A stretch of 64,000 bases of DNA from Marinibaculum pumilum (GCF_042646425.1 NZ_JBHRTR010000034.1:372001-436000), one strand, 5' to 3'; positions 51,263 to 62,093 are shown, counted from the stretch's first letter. Made by a program: numbers and translations. The notes: a model not told the origin generated them from the letters alone.

Positions 51263-52227
51263 GCATCGCTGCAACCGGAGAGCCGCTGGCGCTGCGCGAC
51301 ATGGGCAGCTTCTTCGCCGGCGGGCGCGAGGTCACGGTCGCCGACCGTCCGACGGCGCGCCTGTACATTTCCGACACCCTGCCGGACTTTCGCCACGACC
51401 CGAACGGCCGCTACGCGATCGAGGCCTGCTACGTGCAGTACTTCCTGCCGGTGGCGGCGAGCGGCGACCCGGTGCTGCTGCTGCATGGCGGCGGCTTCAG
51501 TGGCGCCTGCTGGGAAACCACGCCCGACGGCCGGCCCGGCTGGCTGGAACTGCTGCTGCGCCTGGGCAGGGCGGTCTATGTGATCGACAGCGTGGAGCGC
51601 GGCCGGGCCGGATGGTGCGCGCTGCCGGGCATCTGGCCGGACGCGGCGATCATGCGCACCGCGGAAGAGGCCTGGCGGATCTTCCGCCTCGGGCCCGCGG
51701 ACGGCTTCGCGGCCCGCCGCACCCATCCCGGCGGGCGCTTTCCGCTGCCGGCTTTCCCTGAGCTGATGAAGCAGTTCGTGCCGCGCTGGCCCGACAGCGA
51801 TTCGCGGGCCCTGCCGGCGATCCTGGAAGCGGTCCGCCGGATCGGCCGGTGCACGATCATCGTCCATTCGTCCGGCGCCGGTCTGGCCTACCGGATCGCC
51901 ACCGAGTCGCCTGAACTGGTTTCCGGGATCATCGCACTGGAGCCCAATGGCACGCCACCGGACCTGCCCGGCTGCCTTGCCGATAGCCGCTTCCTCGCCC
52001 TGTTCGGCGATTATTGCGACGGCGACCCCCTGTGGCAGGGTTTGCGGGCGCAGATCCGGGACCTGCACGACCGGCTCGGCAACCGCGGTGCATGTGCCGC
52101 TGTGCTGGACCTCGCCGCGCACGGCCTCCCGGGCCACTCCCACATGATGATGATGGACGTGGGCAACGAGGCCGTGCTGGCGCTCGCCCTTTCCGAACTG
52201 GCAGCGCTGTCGTCGCCACTGCCCTGA
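51259..52227 (+). CDS. Alpha/beta hydrolase (esterase-like)
   Basis: A 322-residue alpha/beta-hydrolase. The oxyanion motif is HGGGFSGACW (about 75-84) and the nucleophile elbow reads HSSGAGLAYR, with His where the first Gly of GxSxG usually stands. A late GHSHMMM region supplies the catalytic His. GTG at 51259 overlaps the DctM stop (GTGA), so the enzyme is made with the transporter; this suggests that TRAP imports an ester or lactone cleaved here. No signal peptide is seen. Confidence 0.82.
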   Translation: MSIAATGEPLALRDMGSFFAGGREVTVADRPTARLYISDTLPDFRHDPNGRYAIEACYVQYFLPVAASGDPVLLLHGGGFSGACWETTPDGRPGWLELLLRLGRAVYVIDSVERGRAGWCALPGIWPDAAIMRTAEEAWRIFRLGPADGFAARRTHPGGRFPLPAFPELMKQFVPRWPDSDSRALPAILEAVRRIGRCTIIVHSSGAGLAYRIATESPELVSGIIALEPNGTPPDLPGCLADSRFLALFGDYCDGDPLWQGLRAQIRDLHDRLGNRGACAAVLDLAAHGLPGHSHMMMMDVGNEAVLALALSELAALSSPLP

Positions 52228-52262
52228 CGGACCGTCAGCGCGGTTCTGTCACCCGGGCTCTG

Positions 52263-53687
52263 TCACCCCGGTTCCGGCGGGCTGCGGTCGCACCAGCGGG
52301 TCTCCGCCTCGTAGGCGGCGGCGACCTGGAACAGGGTCTCCTCGTCGAAGGGGCGGCCCATCAGCTGGAAGGCCATCGGCAGGCCGTCGGAATCGAAACC
52401 GCAGGGGCTGACCAGGCCGGGCAGGCCGAGATAGTTCAGCGGGCGGCTGCAGCTGGAGACCTGGGCGATGAACTCCGCCATGCCCGGGGCGCTGCCGACG
52501 TCGGTTTCCGCGATGCCGCGCGCCGTCGTGTTGATGATCGGCAGCAGGATCACGTCCGCCCCGGCGAAGCCGGTGGCGACGACCTCGCGCAGGATCGGCC
52601 CGCGCAGCTGCAGGGCACGGGTATAGGCCAGCGCCGGATAGCCGAAGCCGGCCATCTGGCGGGCGCGCACCTGCGGCTGGATGTCGTCGCCGCGTTCCAC
52701 AAGGTCGGGGCCGTGGAACATGGTGGCTTCCGCCCCCAGCAGCACATTGGACAGGTTGGCCAGCAGTTCCTGGTGGGGCAGGGAGACCGGCACCAGGGTG
52801 GCGCCGCAATCGGCCAGCACCGCCTTGGCATCCTCCAGCAGCGCGGCGGCCTCCGGCGACAGGTAGCGCGTGTAATGGCCGTCCTCCACCACGCCGACCC
52901 GCAGGCCGCGGACCGAGCGTCCGACCGCCGCCTCGCAGTTGGGCGGCGGCAGGCGGGCGGAGGTGGTGTCCAGCGGGTCGTGCCCGGCCAGCACGTCCGT
53001 CATGCGGGCGCAGTCGCGCACGGTGCGGGTCATCGGCCCGATATTGTCCAGCGAGAAGCTGAGCCCCATCACCCCATGGCGGCTGACCCGACCCTGCGTC
53101 GGCTTCAGGCCGACGATGCCACAGAAGGCCGACGGCAGGCGGATCGAGCCGCCCGTATCGGTGCCCAGCCCGCCGGGCACCAGGCGCGCCGCGACGGCGG
53201 CGCCGGTACCGCTGGAAGAGCCGCCGGTGAACCGCTCCGGGTTCCAGGGATTGCGGCAATGGCCGTAATGCAGGTTGTGGCCGGTGGGTCCGGTGGCCAG
53301 CTCCGACATGTTGAGCCCGCCCAGGTTCAGCGCACCGGCCGCATCCAGGCGCTCCAGCACCGTCGCGGTGCCGGCGGCGACCCGGTCGCGGCGCACCTTG
53401 GAGCCGCAGGTCGCCTGGTAGCCCTTGCGGCCGAACAGGTCCTTGTGTGCCAGCGGCACGCCATGCAGCGGCCCCAGGTCGCCCCCCGCCGCGCGCGCCG
53501 CATCCGCCGCGTCGGCGGCCTGCAGGCAGGCATCGGCATCGACGGAGATGAAGGCGTTGACCACCGGGTTCCAGCGTTCGATCCGCTTCAATGCCGCCTC
53601 GACCAGTTCGCGGGCGGAGAAGCGGCCCGCCGCGACGCCGTCGGCCGCGGCGACCAGGTCCAGGTCGGTGAGGTCCTGCCCGCTCAT
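52263..53687 (-). CDS. Amidase signature family hydrolase, second copy
   Basis: A 474-residue amidase with triad Lys82 (LAHKDLF), Ser158 (TGGSSSGTG) and nucleophile Ser181 (GTDTGGSIRLP). The motifs are closer to the standard GGSSSG type than in the first amidase. ATG at 53687 overlaps the stop of the 82-residue gene (ATGA), so the two are co-translated. Pairing with a small helical protein resembles GatA/GatC or AtzE/AtzG, in which the small subunit stabilises the amidase. It converges on the alpha/beta hydrolase gene. It likely acts on a linear amide or ureide. Confidence 0.9.
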   Translation of the reverse strand: MSGQDLTDLDLVAAADGVAAGRFSARELVEAALKRIERWNPVVNAFISVDADACLQAADAADAARAAGGDLGPLHGVPLAHKDLFGRKGYQATCGSKVRRDRVAAGTATVLERLDAAGALNLGGLNMSELATGPTGHNLHYGHCRNPWNPERFTGGSSSGTGAAVAARLVPGGLGTDTGGSIRLPSAFCGIVGLKPTQGRVSRHGVMGLSFSLDNIGPMTRTVRDCARMTDVLAGHDPLDTTSARLPPPNCEAAVGRSVRGLRVGVVEDGHYTRYLSPEAAALLEDAKAVLADCGATLVPVSLPHQELLANLSNVLLGAEATMFHGPDLVERGDDIQPQVRARQMAGFGYPALAYTRALQLRGPILREVVATGFAGADVILLPIINTTARGIAETDVGSAPGMAEFIAQVSSCSRPLNYLGLPGLVSPCGFDSDGLPMAFQLMGRPFDEETLFQVAAAYEAETRWCDRSPPEPG

Positions 53688-53932
53688 CCCTTCGTCCCCC
53701 CGAAGGTCGCCGCCTGGCTGCGCACCGTCTCGGGCGCCAGTTCCATCATCACGGCGTCGAAGCTGGCCGGCTCGCTGCCGTCGAAGACGACCTTCGACCG
53801 CGCGGCTTCGAGGTCGGACAGCGCCGGCTCGATGGTGGACTGCATCCGCTCCGCCAGGTCGCGGTCGATTTCCACGCCGAACTGGTCGCGCACCGTCTGC
53901 TGCAGCCGCCCGACATCCACCTTCACGCCCAT
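53684..53932 (-). CDS. Small GatC/AtzG-like protein partnered with the amidase
   Basis: An 82-residue protein of unknown family. It looks helical, with FGVEIDRDLAERMQSTIEPALSDLEAAR (about 18-45), then KVVFDGSEPASFDAVM. This layout (two short helices, then an extended SEPAxF-like tail) resembles GatC/AtzG small subunits, although no database support can be claimed here. ATG at 53932 is behind GGAAGGAGACGGGG, and its stop overlaps the amidase ATG. It is therefore a likely subunit of that amidase. Confidence 0.7.
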   Translation of the reverse strand: MGVKVDVGRLQQTVRDQFGVEIDRDLAERMQSTIEPALSDLEAARSKVVFDGSEPASFDAVMMELAPETVRSQAATFGGTKG

Positions 53933-53994
53933 CGCCCCGTCTCCTTCCGCCTGGCTGCTGCCAGATGTCTTCTATGCCTGCGCCGCCGTACCGA

Positions 53995-54864
53995 CTACTC
54001 CGCCACTTCCTTGTGGCGCTCCTCGAAGTCCCAGATCTCCTGGAAGCCCATCAGCTTCGAGAAGTCCTGGAAATTGTACAGCGGCACGTCGTCGTGCGTG
54101 GAACTGCCGGTCTCCTTGAACCGTGTGTAGGCATGGGCCACGGCCGCGCCCATCGACAGGAAGCCCAGCGCCGGCCAGATCGCCAGCGCATAGCCCAGCT
54201 CCTGCAGCTCGGCCGCCGGCAGGATCGGCGTGCGCCCGCCATCGGCCATGTTGGCGATGCAGGGCTTCTTCAGGCTGCGGCAGACCTCCGCCATCTCGTC
54301 GCGGCTTTCCGGCGATTCCACGAACAGGATGTCGGCGCCGGCATTGCCGAACGCCTCCGCCCGGCGGATCGCCTCCTCCAGGCCATGGCCGGTGCGCGCA
54401 TCGGTGCGCGCGATGATCAGGAAGTCGTCGCTCGTCCGCGCCTCGGCGGCGACCTCGATCTTGCGCAGCATGTCGTCCAGCGGAATCACCCGCCGGTACG
54501 GCGTATGGCCGCACTTCTTCGGGAATTCCTGATCCTCGATCTGGATCGCGGTGACGCCGGCGCGCTCATAGCCGCGCACGGTATGCTGCACATTCAGCAG
54601 CCCGCCATAGCCGGTATCGGCATCGGCGATCACCGGCACCGAGGACAGCTCGCAGATCCGCGAGATCCGCGACAGCATGTCGGTATAGGTCGCCAGGCCG
54701 GCATCGGGCAGGCCCAGATGGGAGGCGACGGTGCCGTAGCCGGTGACATAGACCGCGTCGAAGCCGATGCTCTCGGCGATGCGGGCGGTGATCATCTCGA
54801 ACACACCGGGGGCCGCGACGAACTTCCCTTCCGCCAGCTGGCGGCGCAATCTCGGATCGGCCAT
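53995..54864 (-). CDS. Isocitrate lyase/PEP mutase-family lyase
   Basis: A 289-residue (beta-alpha)8 enzyme of the isocitrate lyase/phosphoenolpyruvate mutase superfamily, which cleaves or forms C-C or C-P bonds next to a carboxylate. The active-site signature KKCGH is intact in EDQEFPKKCGH, and DADTGYGG, IARTDAR and the early APGVFEMITARIAE are diagnostic. Relatives include methylisocitrate lyase, oxaloacetate decarboxylase and carboxyvinyl-carboxyphosphonate mutase. ATG at 54864 follows GGGAGAAG. Same strand as the amidase pair, 62 bp upstream of the small subunit gene; divergent from the DMT permease. Confidence 0.88.
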   Translation of the reverse strand: MADPRLRRQLAEGKFVAAPGVFEMITARIAESIGFDAVYVTGYGTVASHLGLPDAGLATYTDMLSRISRICELSSVPVIADADTGYGGLLNVQHTVRGYERAGVTAIQIEDQEFPKKCGHTPYRRVIPLDDMLRKIEVAAEARTSDDFLIIARTDARTGHGLEEAIRRAEAFGNAGADILFVESPESRDEMAEVCRSLKKPCIANMADGGRTPILPAAELQELGYALAIWPALGFLSMGAAVAHAYTRFKETGSSTHDDVPLYNFQDFSKLMGFQEIWDFEERHKEVAE

Positions 54865-54953
54865 GACACTTCTCCCGATATGGTGCAGACGATAGCGATG
54901 CCCGCCGGCCGGAGGCCGGTCGCGGGCGCCCATTAAAGCGTTCCGACCCGCCG

Positions 54954-56003
54954 ATGACAACGAATGCAAACAGGCCGCCGGATGGCGGCGCCGCGCCGCC
55001 GGATTCCGCGCCTGCTGCGGCGGCTCCGGCGGCGGGCCCGCCCGCTGCGCCCGCGCCCGCTGCGCCCCCGCCCGCGGCATTGTGGCTGGGCCTGGCGCTG
55101 GCGATGGGCGGTGCCATGCTGCTGGCGAACAAGGGCATCCTGGCGAAGCTGCTCTATGCCGAAGGGGTCGATGTGACCACACTGGTCGCCGTGCGGTCCG
55201 CCGCAGCGCTGCCGGTCTTCTGGATCTGGGCGGCCATGCGGCTGGGCTGGGGGCGGATCGTATTGCGGGACCGTCGCGGAATCGCGATTTCCGCCGCGGC
55301 AGGCCTTGCCTGCTACTATGTCGGCGCGCTGGTGAACTTCGAATCGCTGCGCCTGATCGATGCCTCGCTGGAGCGGGTGCTGCTCTATGCCTATCCCAGT
55401 TTCGTCGTGCTGGTGGAGGCGATCCGCCGCGGCCAGCTGCCGCCCCGGCGGACCCTGCTGGCGCTGGCGATCACCTATGTCGGCATCGTGCTGGCGGTGG
55501 GGGCGCTGGATGCCGACCTGTTCGACGCCAATGCCTATGGCGCCGCCCTGGCGCTCGCCTCCGCCGTCGGCTTCACCTTCTACTTCCTGGCCAACCAGGC
55601 GGCGGCGGCGCGGATCGGCAGCGTGCGCTTCACGGTGTTCGCGATGACCGCGGCGACGGCCGGCCTGCTGGCGCATTTCCTGGCGCTGCGGCCGCCGCTG
55701 GAGGAACTGGCCGGCTTCACCTCGACCGCCTGGGGGCTGATGGCCCTGCTGGTGGGCGCGGTGACGGTGCTGCCGCTGTTCATGATCGCCGAGGGGGTGC
55801 GCCAGCTGGGGGCGGAGCGTGCGGCGCTGGTCAGCACGATCGGGCCGCCGACCACCATCGTCATGGCCTGGATCGTGCTGGGCGAGGTGCTGGCGCCGAT
55901 GCAGCTGCTGGGCGCGGCGGCCGTGATCGCCGGCATCCTGGTGCTCGAGGGCCGCGGCCTGCGGGGCATCCGGTGGAACCGCAAGGGGGAGGGAACGAGG
56001 TGA
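54954..56003 (+). CDS. EamA/DMT-family permease
   Basis: A 349-residue drug/metabolite transporter with ten predicted helices in two EamA repeats (about 42-175 and 185-320). The N-terminal 40 residues are Pro/Ala-rich and low in complexity, built from short GCGCCC-type repeats, and may be disordered. ATG at 54954 has no good ribosome site; an internal start after the Pro/Ala tract is possible. Its stop overlaps the GNAT GTG. Substrate unknown; small metabolite or amino-acid export is usual for the family. Confidence 0.88.
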   Translation: MTTNANRPPDGGAAPPDSAPAAAAPAAGPPAAPAPAAPPPAALWLGLALAMGGAMLLANKGILAKLLYAEGVDVTTLVAVRSAAALPVFWIWAAMRLGWGRIVLRDRRGIAISAAAGLACYYVGALVNFESLRLIDASLERVLLYAYPSFVVLVEAIRRGQLPPRRTLLALAITYVGIVLAVGALDADLFDANAYGAALALASAVGFTFYFLANQAAAARIGSVRFTVFAMTAATAGLLAHFLALRPPLEELAGFTSTAWGLMALLVGAVTVLPLFMIAEGVRQLGAERAALVSTIGPPTTIVMAWIVLGEVLAPMQLLGAAAVIAGILVLEGRGLRGIRWNRKGEGTR

Positions 56004-56572
56004 GCGAGGCAGCGGCGATCGCCGTGCACGAGGCCGGGCCCGACCGGTGGGACGATTTCGAGGCGCTGATGGGGCCGAAGGGCGGTTCCGGCGGCTGCTG
56101 GTGCATGCTGTGGCGGCTGGGCCGCAAGGGCTTCGATGCCGCGAAGGGGGAGGGCAACCGCAGCGCCATGCAGGCGCTGTTCGCGGCGGGGGAAGTGCCG
56201 GGCCTGCTGGCCTATGACGGTGCCTTGCCGGTCGGCTGGATCTCGGTGGCGCCGCGCGGCGCCTTCCCGCGGCTGGCCGGGTCGCGCATCCACAAGCCTG
56301 TCGACGACCGGCCGGTCTGGTCGGTCAGCTGCTTCCTGGTGGCACGCAGCCATCGGCGGCGCGGCGTGTCGGTGGCGCTGCTGAAGGCGGCGGCCGGCTT
56401 TGCGGCCGCCCGCGGCGCCAGCCGGCTCGAGGGCTATCCCGTGGAGCCCACGGATGGCCGCTACCCGGCCGTCTATGCCTGGACCGGCACGGCCGCGGCC
56501 TTCCGGGCGGCAGGCTTCCGGGAGGTCACGCGCCGGTCCCCGACCCGGCCGATGATGCAGCTGGAGCTTTAA
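56000..56572 (+). CDS. GNAT-family N-acetyltransferase
   Basis: A 190-residue acetyltransferase. The acetyl-CoA-binding motif is SRSHRRRGVSVALLKAAAGFAAARG in the ARSHRRRGVS region (about 122-145), and GGCWCMLWRLGRKGFD near 32-47 matches the subgroup often annotated as GNAT proteins with a WCM motif. GTG at 56000 overlaps the DMT permease stop (GTGA). Acceptor substrate unknown; pairing with a DMT exporter could mean detoxification and export of an amine. Confidence 0.85.
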   Translation: MSEAAAIAVHEAGPDRWDDFEALMGPKGGSGGCWCMLWRLGRKGFDAAKGEGNRSAMQALFAAGEVPGLLAYDGALPVGWISVAPRGAFPRLAGSRIHKPVDDRPVWSVSCFLVARSHRRRGVSVALLKAAAGFAAARGASRLEGYPVEPTDGRYPAVYAWTGTAAAFRAAGFREVTRRSPTRPMMQLEL

Positions 56573-56670
56573 GATCCGGGCAGCGGCGGCGAGGGGGCGC
56601 TTAAGGATATCGCAAGGTCCGGCAGCGATAACATTTGTCGATCGAGCACACCAAGCCGGAACATGGCCTC

Positions 56671-58401
<1,731 letters not shown>

Positions 58402-58407
58402 GACGGG

Positions 58408-59445
58408 TCAGGCCAGGCCCTCGGCGGTCAGCCGGCGGTAGAGGCTTTCCCGCCGCTCCGGCGGCAGCGCGGCGACCAGGTCGTCGCGTTCCCGGCGCAG
58501 GGCCTGCAGCATCGCCTGCATCTCTGCCAGGCCGTCGCTTTCCGCCGCCGCGCTGGACGGCTGCGCCAGCAGCTTGCGCTCCGGGGTCATCACCTGGCGG
58601 GCGGCTGGGCCGGCCAGGTCCAGCATTTCCGGGATCAGGGTGCCGGCGGCGACGAAATCGTCGACCGCCTGGCCCAGGCTGCGGCGGAAGATCTCCGCCT
58701 GCTCCGCCCCCAGCCGGCCGAGATCGTGCAGCACCGGCAGGTCGGCCTTGATCTGCTGCAGACGTTCCTGTCCGGTCAGATCGGCATAGGCCGCGGCGCG
58801 GCGATAGACCGACAGGATGATCTCCCGCACGGCGGCGATCACCTTCGCGAGCCCCACCAGTTCGATCGACTTGTCGTTGCCGGAATCCAGGCCCAGCACG
58901 GTCAGGTCGGCCTCGCCATGCCCTTCCAGGCGTGCCGCCACCCGGTAGAAGGTGCTGACCGCCGACAGGGCCGCGATCAGTCGCTCCGGCGTGGAGCGGT
59001 GCTGCGCATCGTCGATCAGCAGCAGCATCAGCCCGTCCAGCTTGGCCTGGTCCTCCGCACCCCCCTGCACATGCTCGGCGATGGTGGTCGGCGCGACCAG
59101 CGCCTGCAGCGCCGGGCGTGCGGTGCGGAAGGCACGGATCTGCAGGGCGAGCGCGTTCAGCGCGCCGGCCCGGCCGGCGGCGGCCTCGCTCATCGCGCTG
59201 CGCCACCAGTCGCGATCCAGCATCGCCTGCATCCCGAAGCTGTGCAGCACATGGCGTTCCGCAGCCGTCAGGCGCCCGGTTTCCGCGGCGGCGCGGCCAT
59301 AGACGTCGAACACCCGGTCCGCCAGCGCCATGCCGTCGCCGCTGCCGGCAAGGCCGGCCGCTGCGGCCGCCAGGGCCGCGATGCCGGTCTGTTCCAGCAG
59401 CCGGTCGACGGCCTCGGCCGCCGCAATAATCTCGGTGCGCCGCAT
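58408..59445 (-). CDS. Conserved-looking hypothetical protein, 345 residues
   Basis: I do not recognise this protein. It is soluble, Ala/Leu-rich and mostly helical, with regions RTEIIAAAEAVDRLLEQTG (2-20), LHSFGMQAMLDRDWWRSAM and a long C-terminal helical part ending ALRRERDDLVAALPPERRESLY. It has coiled-coil potential near 265-340. ATG at 59445 follows CGGAGACG. It converges on the hybrid kinase gene, ending 6 bp from it, and is transcribed away from the DsbA-like isomerase. No cofactor or catalytic motif is evident. Confidence 0.75.
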   Translation of the reverse strand: MRRTEIIAAAEAVDRLLEQTGIAALAAAAAGLAGSGDGMALADRVFDVYGRAAAETGRLTAAERHVLHSFGMQAMLDRDWWRSAMSEAAAGRAGALNALALQIRAFRTARPALQALVAPTTIAEHVQGGAEDQAKLDGLMLLLIDDAQHRSTPERLIAALSAVSTFYRVAARLEGHGEADLTVLGLDSGNDKSIELVGLAKVIAAVREIILSVYRRAAAYADLTGQERLQQIKADLPVLHDLGRLGAEQAEIFRRSLGQAVDDFVAAGTLIPEMLDLAGPAARQVMTPERKLLAQPSSAAAESDGLAEMQAMLQALRRERDDLVAALPPERRESLYRRLTAEGLA

Positions 59446-59605
59446 CAACGTCTCCGTCTGGTCTGTAGGGCTCGATCTGGCGGACGATCCCGGCCCGCCG
59501 AACGGCGGGCCGCATACGCTTATAACCAAGTCCGCTGCCGATGAACAAACCGGTGGCGCAAGCCCGGGGCGGCGCAGCCGATCAGGCCGGGCGGGCGGAG
59601 GCCGG

Positions 59606-60223
59606 CTACCGGGCCCAGGCCAGGGCCTGCTCCAGCCGGTCATTGCCCCAGAACAGCTCCACCCCGCCATCCGCTCCGGCGATTGTGAAGCTGGGGGCGC
59701 CGAACAGGCCCAGCGCCTGTGCCTCGTCGGTCGCGGCGCGCAGCGCGGCCTTCGTCTCCGGGGTCTCGGCCCGGGCCTGCCAGTCCGCGGCGTCGGCGCC
59801 CAGGCCGGTCAGAAGCCGCGCCAGGACGGCAGGGTCGGCGATCTCCCGATCCTCGGCGAAATTGGCATGATAGACGGCGCGCACGAAATCCGGCGCCCAG
59901 GCAGCGCCCGCCGCAAGCGCCGCGGTGGCGATGCGCGCCGCCCGCAGGCCGTTGCGGGGAAAGGCGCCGGGCCGGGTCAGCGGCAGGCCCTGCGCGTCGC
60001 AGATGCGCTCGAGGTCGCGCCACATATAGGCGCCCTTCACCGGATAGATGTTGAACGGGCTGTCGGTCATGCCCTGCGCGGCGAAGACCGGACCCAGCAG
60101 GAAGGGCCGCCAGACGACGGGTACGCCGGCCGCCGCGGCCAGGGCCCCGACCCTGTGCGCCGCCGGATAGGAATAGGTGCTGGCGAACTCAAACCAGAAG
60201 GTCACTGCCGGCGCGGCGCTCAT
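59606..60223 (-). CDS. 2-hydroxychromene-2-carboxylate isomerase/DsbA-family protein
   Basis: A 205-residue thioredoxin-fold protein of the HCCA isomerase/kappa-GST group. The redox CxxC is absent; the catalytic Ser15 in FEFASTYSYP replaces it, as in HCCA isomerases that use glutathione. LLGPVFAAQG and the late GLFGAPSFTIAG (cis-Pro loop) are diagnostic. ATG at 60223 follows GGGGAGG. HCCA isomerase acts in naphthalene-type degradation; here it may simply isomerise an aromatic intermediate. It is on the same strand as the preceding unknown gene. Confidence 0.88.
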   Translation of the reverse strand: MSAAPAVTFWFEFASTYSYPAAHRVGALAAAAGVPVVWRPFLLGPVFAAQGMTDSPFNIYPVKGAYMWRDLERICDAQGLPLTRPGAFPRNGLRAARIATAALAAGAAWAPDFVRAVYHANFAEDREIADPAVLARLLTGLGADAADWQARAETPETKAALRAATDEAQALGLFGAPSFTIAGADGGVELFWGNDRLEQALAWAR

Positions 60224-60307
60224 CCCGTTCCTCCCCGCTGCGATTGCGGGCCGCAGGATAGGGGAGGGCGGGCGGGGCGTCAGCCAGACCTGTCGTGCAG
60301 GCCAGGG

Positions 60308-60514
60308 TCAGAGCCGCTGCTTCAGGAGCTGGCAGCCGCGTGCCGCCAGGTCGTCGTACTGTTTGCGGGCCGTCTCCAGAAAGGCAGCTGCCTCCTGGTC
60401 GTTGGCCTCCCGCGCGTCGGCCGCGTGCTGCCGGCTGATCCGTGCGCCCTTCGCAGCATGGTATATCGTGCTCACCAGGTCGAAATCGCGGTCGCTCAAC
60501 GGTGTCTCGGGCAT
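60308..60514 (-). CDS. Small hypothetical protein, 68 residues
   Basis: A short charged, helical protein: MPETPLSDRDFDLVSTIYHA, then AADAREANDQEAAAFLETAR and a basic end LLKQRL. ATG at 60514 has AAGGAC upstream. Amino-acid composition is protein-like and unlike the random G+C-rich frames around it. No family is recognised; a small regulatory or stress-related protein is possible. It lies upstream of the DsbA-like isomerase gene on the same strand. Confidence 0.55.
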   Translation of the reverse strand: MPETPLSDRDFDLVSTIYHAAKGARISRQHAADAREANDQEAAAFLETARKQYDDLAARGCQLLKQRL

Positions 60515-60596
60515 GGCGCTTGTCCTTCTGCGACAGGGGTCCCTTTCACGGGCAACGATGAGCGGCACTGGCAGTTCCGGGCGGGGGGATGCAGTC

Positions 60597-60926
60597 ATGG
60601 CGGAAACAGGTGCGGCAAACCTCCTGGCGCCGGAGAATGCCGGCCAGGAGGAGCTGGTGCAGGTCCTGGCGGGCCGGCCGGGCATGCGGGTGGAGCGGAT
60701 CGTCAGCCACGGCCAGGCCTCGACGCCCGGCTTCTGGTACGACCAGGCGGAAGATGAATGGGTGGCCCTGCTGGCCGGCGCGGCGCGGCTGGAATTCGCC
60801 GACGGCAGGGTGCAGGAAATGACGCCAGGCGACCATGTCCTGCTGCCGGCGGGCCTGCGCCACCGGGTGGCCTGGACCGACCCGCAGGCACAGACCGTCT
60901 GGCTGGCGGTGTTCTGGACGCCTTGA
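60597..60926 (+). CDS. Cupin-domain protein
   Basis: A 109-residue single-domain cupin, a small beta-barrel that binds metal or small ligands. Cupin motif 1 is partly seen in GFWYDQAEDEWVALLAGAARLEF (about 45-67) and motif 2 in MTPGDHVLLPAGLRHRVAW (about 75-93), with a conserved-position His. ATG at 60597 was chosen for its upstream GGGGGG; an ATG at 60558 is in frame. Function unknown; similar proteins act in small-molecule or stress responses. Confidence 0.83.
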   Translation: MAETGAANLLAPENAGQEELVQVLAGRPGMRVERIVSHGQASTPGFWYDQAEDEWVALLAGAARLEFADGRVQEMTPGDHVLLPAGLRHRVAWTDPQAQTVWLAVFWTP

Positions 60927-60941
60927 GGCGGCGCCGGCGGA

Positions 60942-62093
60942 TCAGCCGGCGGCAACCCCCATCTGCCGGATCGCCAGGTCTTTCATGATCTCTTCCGAGC
61001 CGCCGCCGATCGCCATCACCTTGACCTCGCGATAGACCCGCTCCACCGGGTTGCCGCGCAGATAGCCGGCGCCGCCGAAGATCTGCATGCATTCCGAGGC
61101 GACGTATTCCAGCATCTTGGTGGACAGGAACTTCGCCTTCGAGATCTCGGCCACCGGCATCGGCCCGTTCTCCGCCAGCCAGCAGATCTGGTTCAGATAG
61201 GCCTCCACGGAATCGATGCGGGCCGACATCTCGGCCACCTTGTGGGCGATCACCTGGTGGTCGATCAGGCGCTTGCCGAAGGTGCGGCGCTCCCGCGCAT
61301 AGGCCACCGCCTCGTCGAAGCAGAGCTTCGCCATGCCCAGGCCCTGGGCGATCATCGTCAGCCGCTCGTAATTGAAGTTGTTCATGATCGCGATGAAGCC
61401 GCCATTCTCCGGCCCCAGCAGGGCGCTGGCCGGCAGGCGAACATCGTCGAAATACAGGCTTGCGGTGTCGGAGGCCCACCAGCCCATCTTCCGCTCGAGC
61501 GCGCTGCGGCTGAAGCCGGGCGTGCCCCAGTCGACGAAGAACAGGGAGATGCCCTTCAGCCCCGGCCCGCCGGTGCGGGCGCCGACGACATAGTGGCTGG
61601 CATTCATGCCGCCGGTGATGAAGGTCTTCTGGCCGTTCAGGACCCATTCGTCGCCGTCCCGCCGGGCACTGGTCTGCAGGCTGGCCACGTCGGAGCCGCC
61701 GCCCGGCTCGGTGATCGCCAGCGAGGAGGCGGTCTCCCCCGAGAGCACCTTCGGCAGCACCCGCAGCTTCAGTTCCTCCGATCCCAGCAGCGCGATCGGC
61801 CCGGTTGAGATATTGCGGGCGCCCAGGGAGGCGGCGACCCCGGTGGCGCCGCAGCGCCCCAGTTCCTCGCCGGCGGCGGCGCGCATGAAGCAGTCGTCGA
61901 AACCCAGCCCGCCATATTCCTCGGCGATGCCGAAACCGAACAGGCCCAGATCGCCGGCCTTGCGGTGCAGTTCCCAGGGAAAGCCGCCGGCCTCGTCCCA
62001 TTCGTCGGCGAAGGGACGGATCTCCTGCGCCACGAAGCGGGCCATGCTCTCGCGGAAGCCGCGTCGCTCATCGGTCTCGAAGGGGTTTCTCAC
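60942..62093 (-). CDS. Acyl-CoA dehydrogenase (long-chain/isovaleryl-type)
   Basis: A 383-residue FAD enzyme that introduces a trans-2 double bond into acyl-CoA. The flavin-binding block is SSLAITEPGGGSDVASLQT (about 119-137). The C-terminal ending IGGGSEEIMKD lacks the medium-chain catalytic Glu of YEG, and instead NFNYERLTM supplies the Glu of long-chain/isovaleryl enzymes. GTG at 62093 follows GAGAGGA and overlaps the TetR stop (GTGA). Co-transcribed with a TetR regulator that probably controls it. Confidence 0.92.
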   Translation of the reverse strand: MRNPFETDERRGFRESMARFVAQEIRPFADEWDEAGGFPWELHRKAGDLGLFGFGIAEEYGGLGFDDCFMRAAAGEELGRCGATGVAASLGARNISTGPIALLGSEELKLRVLPKVLSGETASSLAITEPGGGSDVASLQTSARRDGDEWVLNGQKTFITGGMNASHYVVGARTGGPGLKGISLFFVDWGTPGFSRSALERKMGWWASDTASLYFDDVRLPASALLGPENGGFIAIMNNFNYERLTMIAQGLGMAKLCFDEAVAYARERRTFGKRLIDHQVIAHKVAEMSARIDSVEAYLNQICWLAENGPMPVAEISKAKFLSTKMLEYVASECMQIFGGAGYLRGNPVERVYREVKVMAIGGGSEEIMKDLAIRQMGVAAG

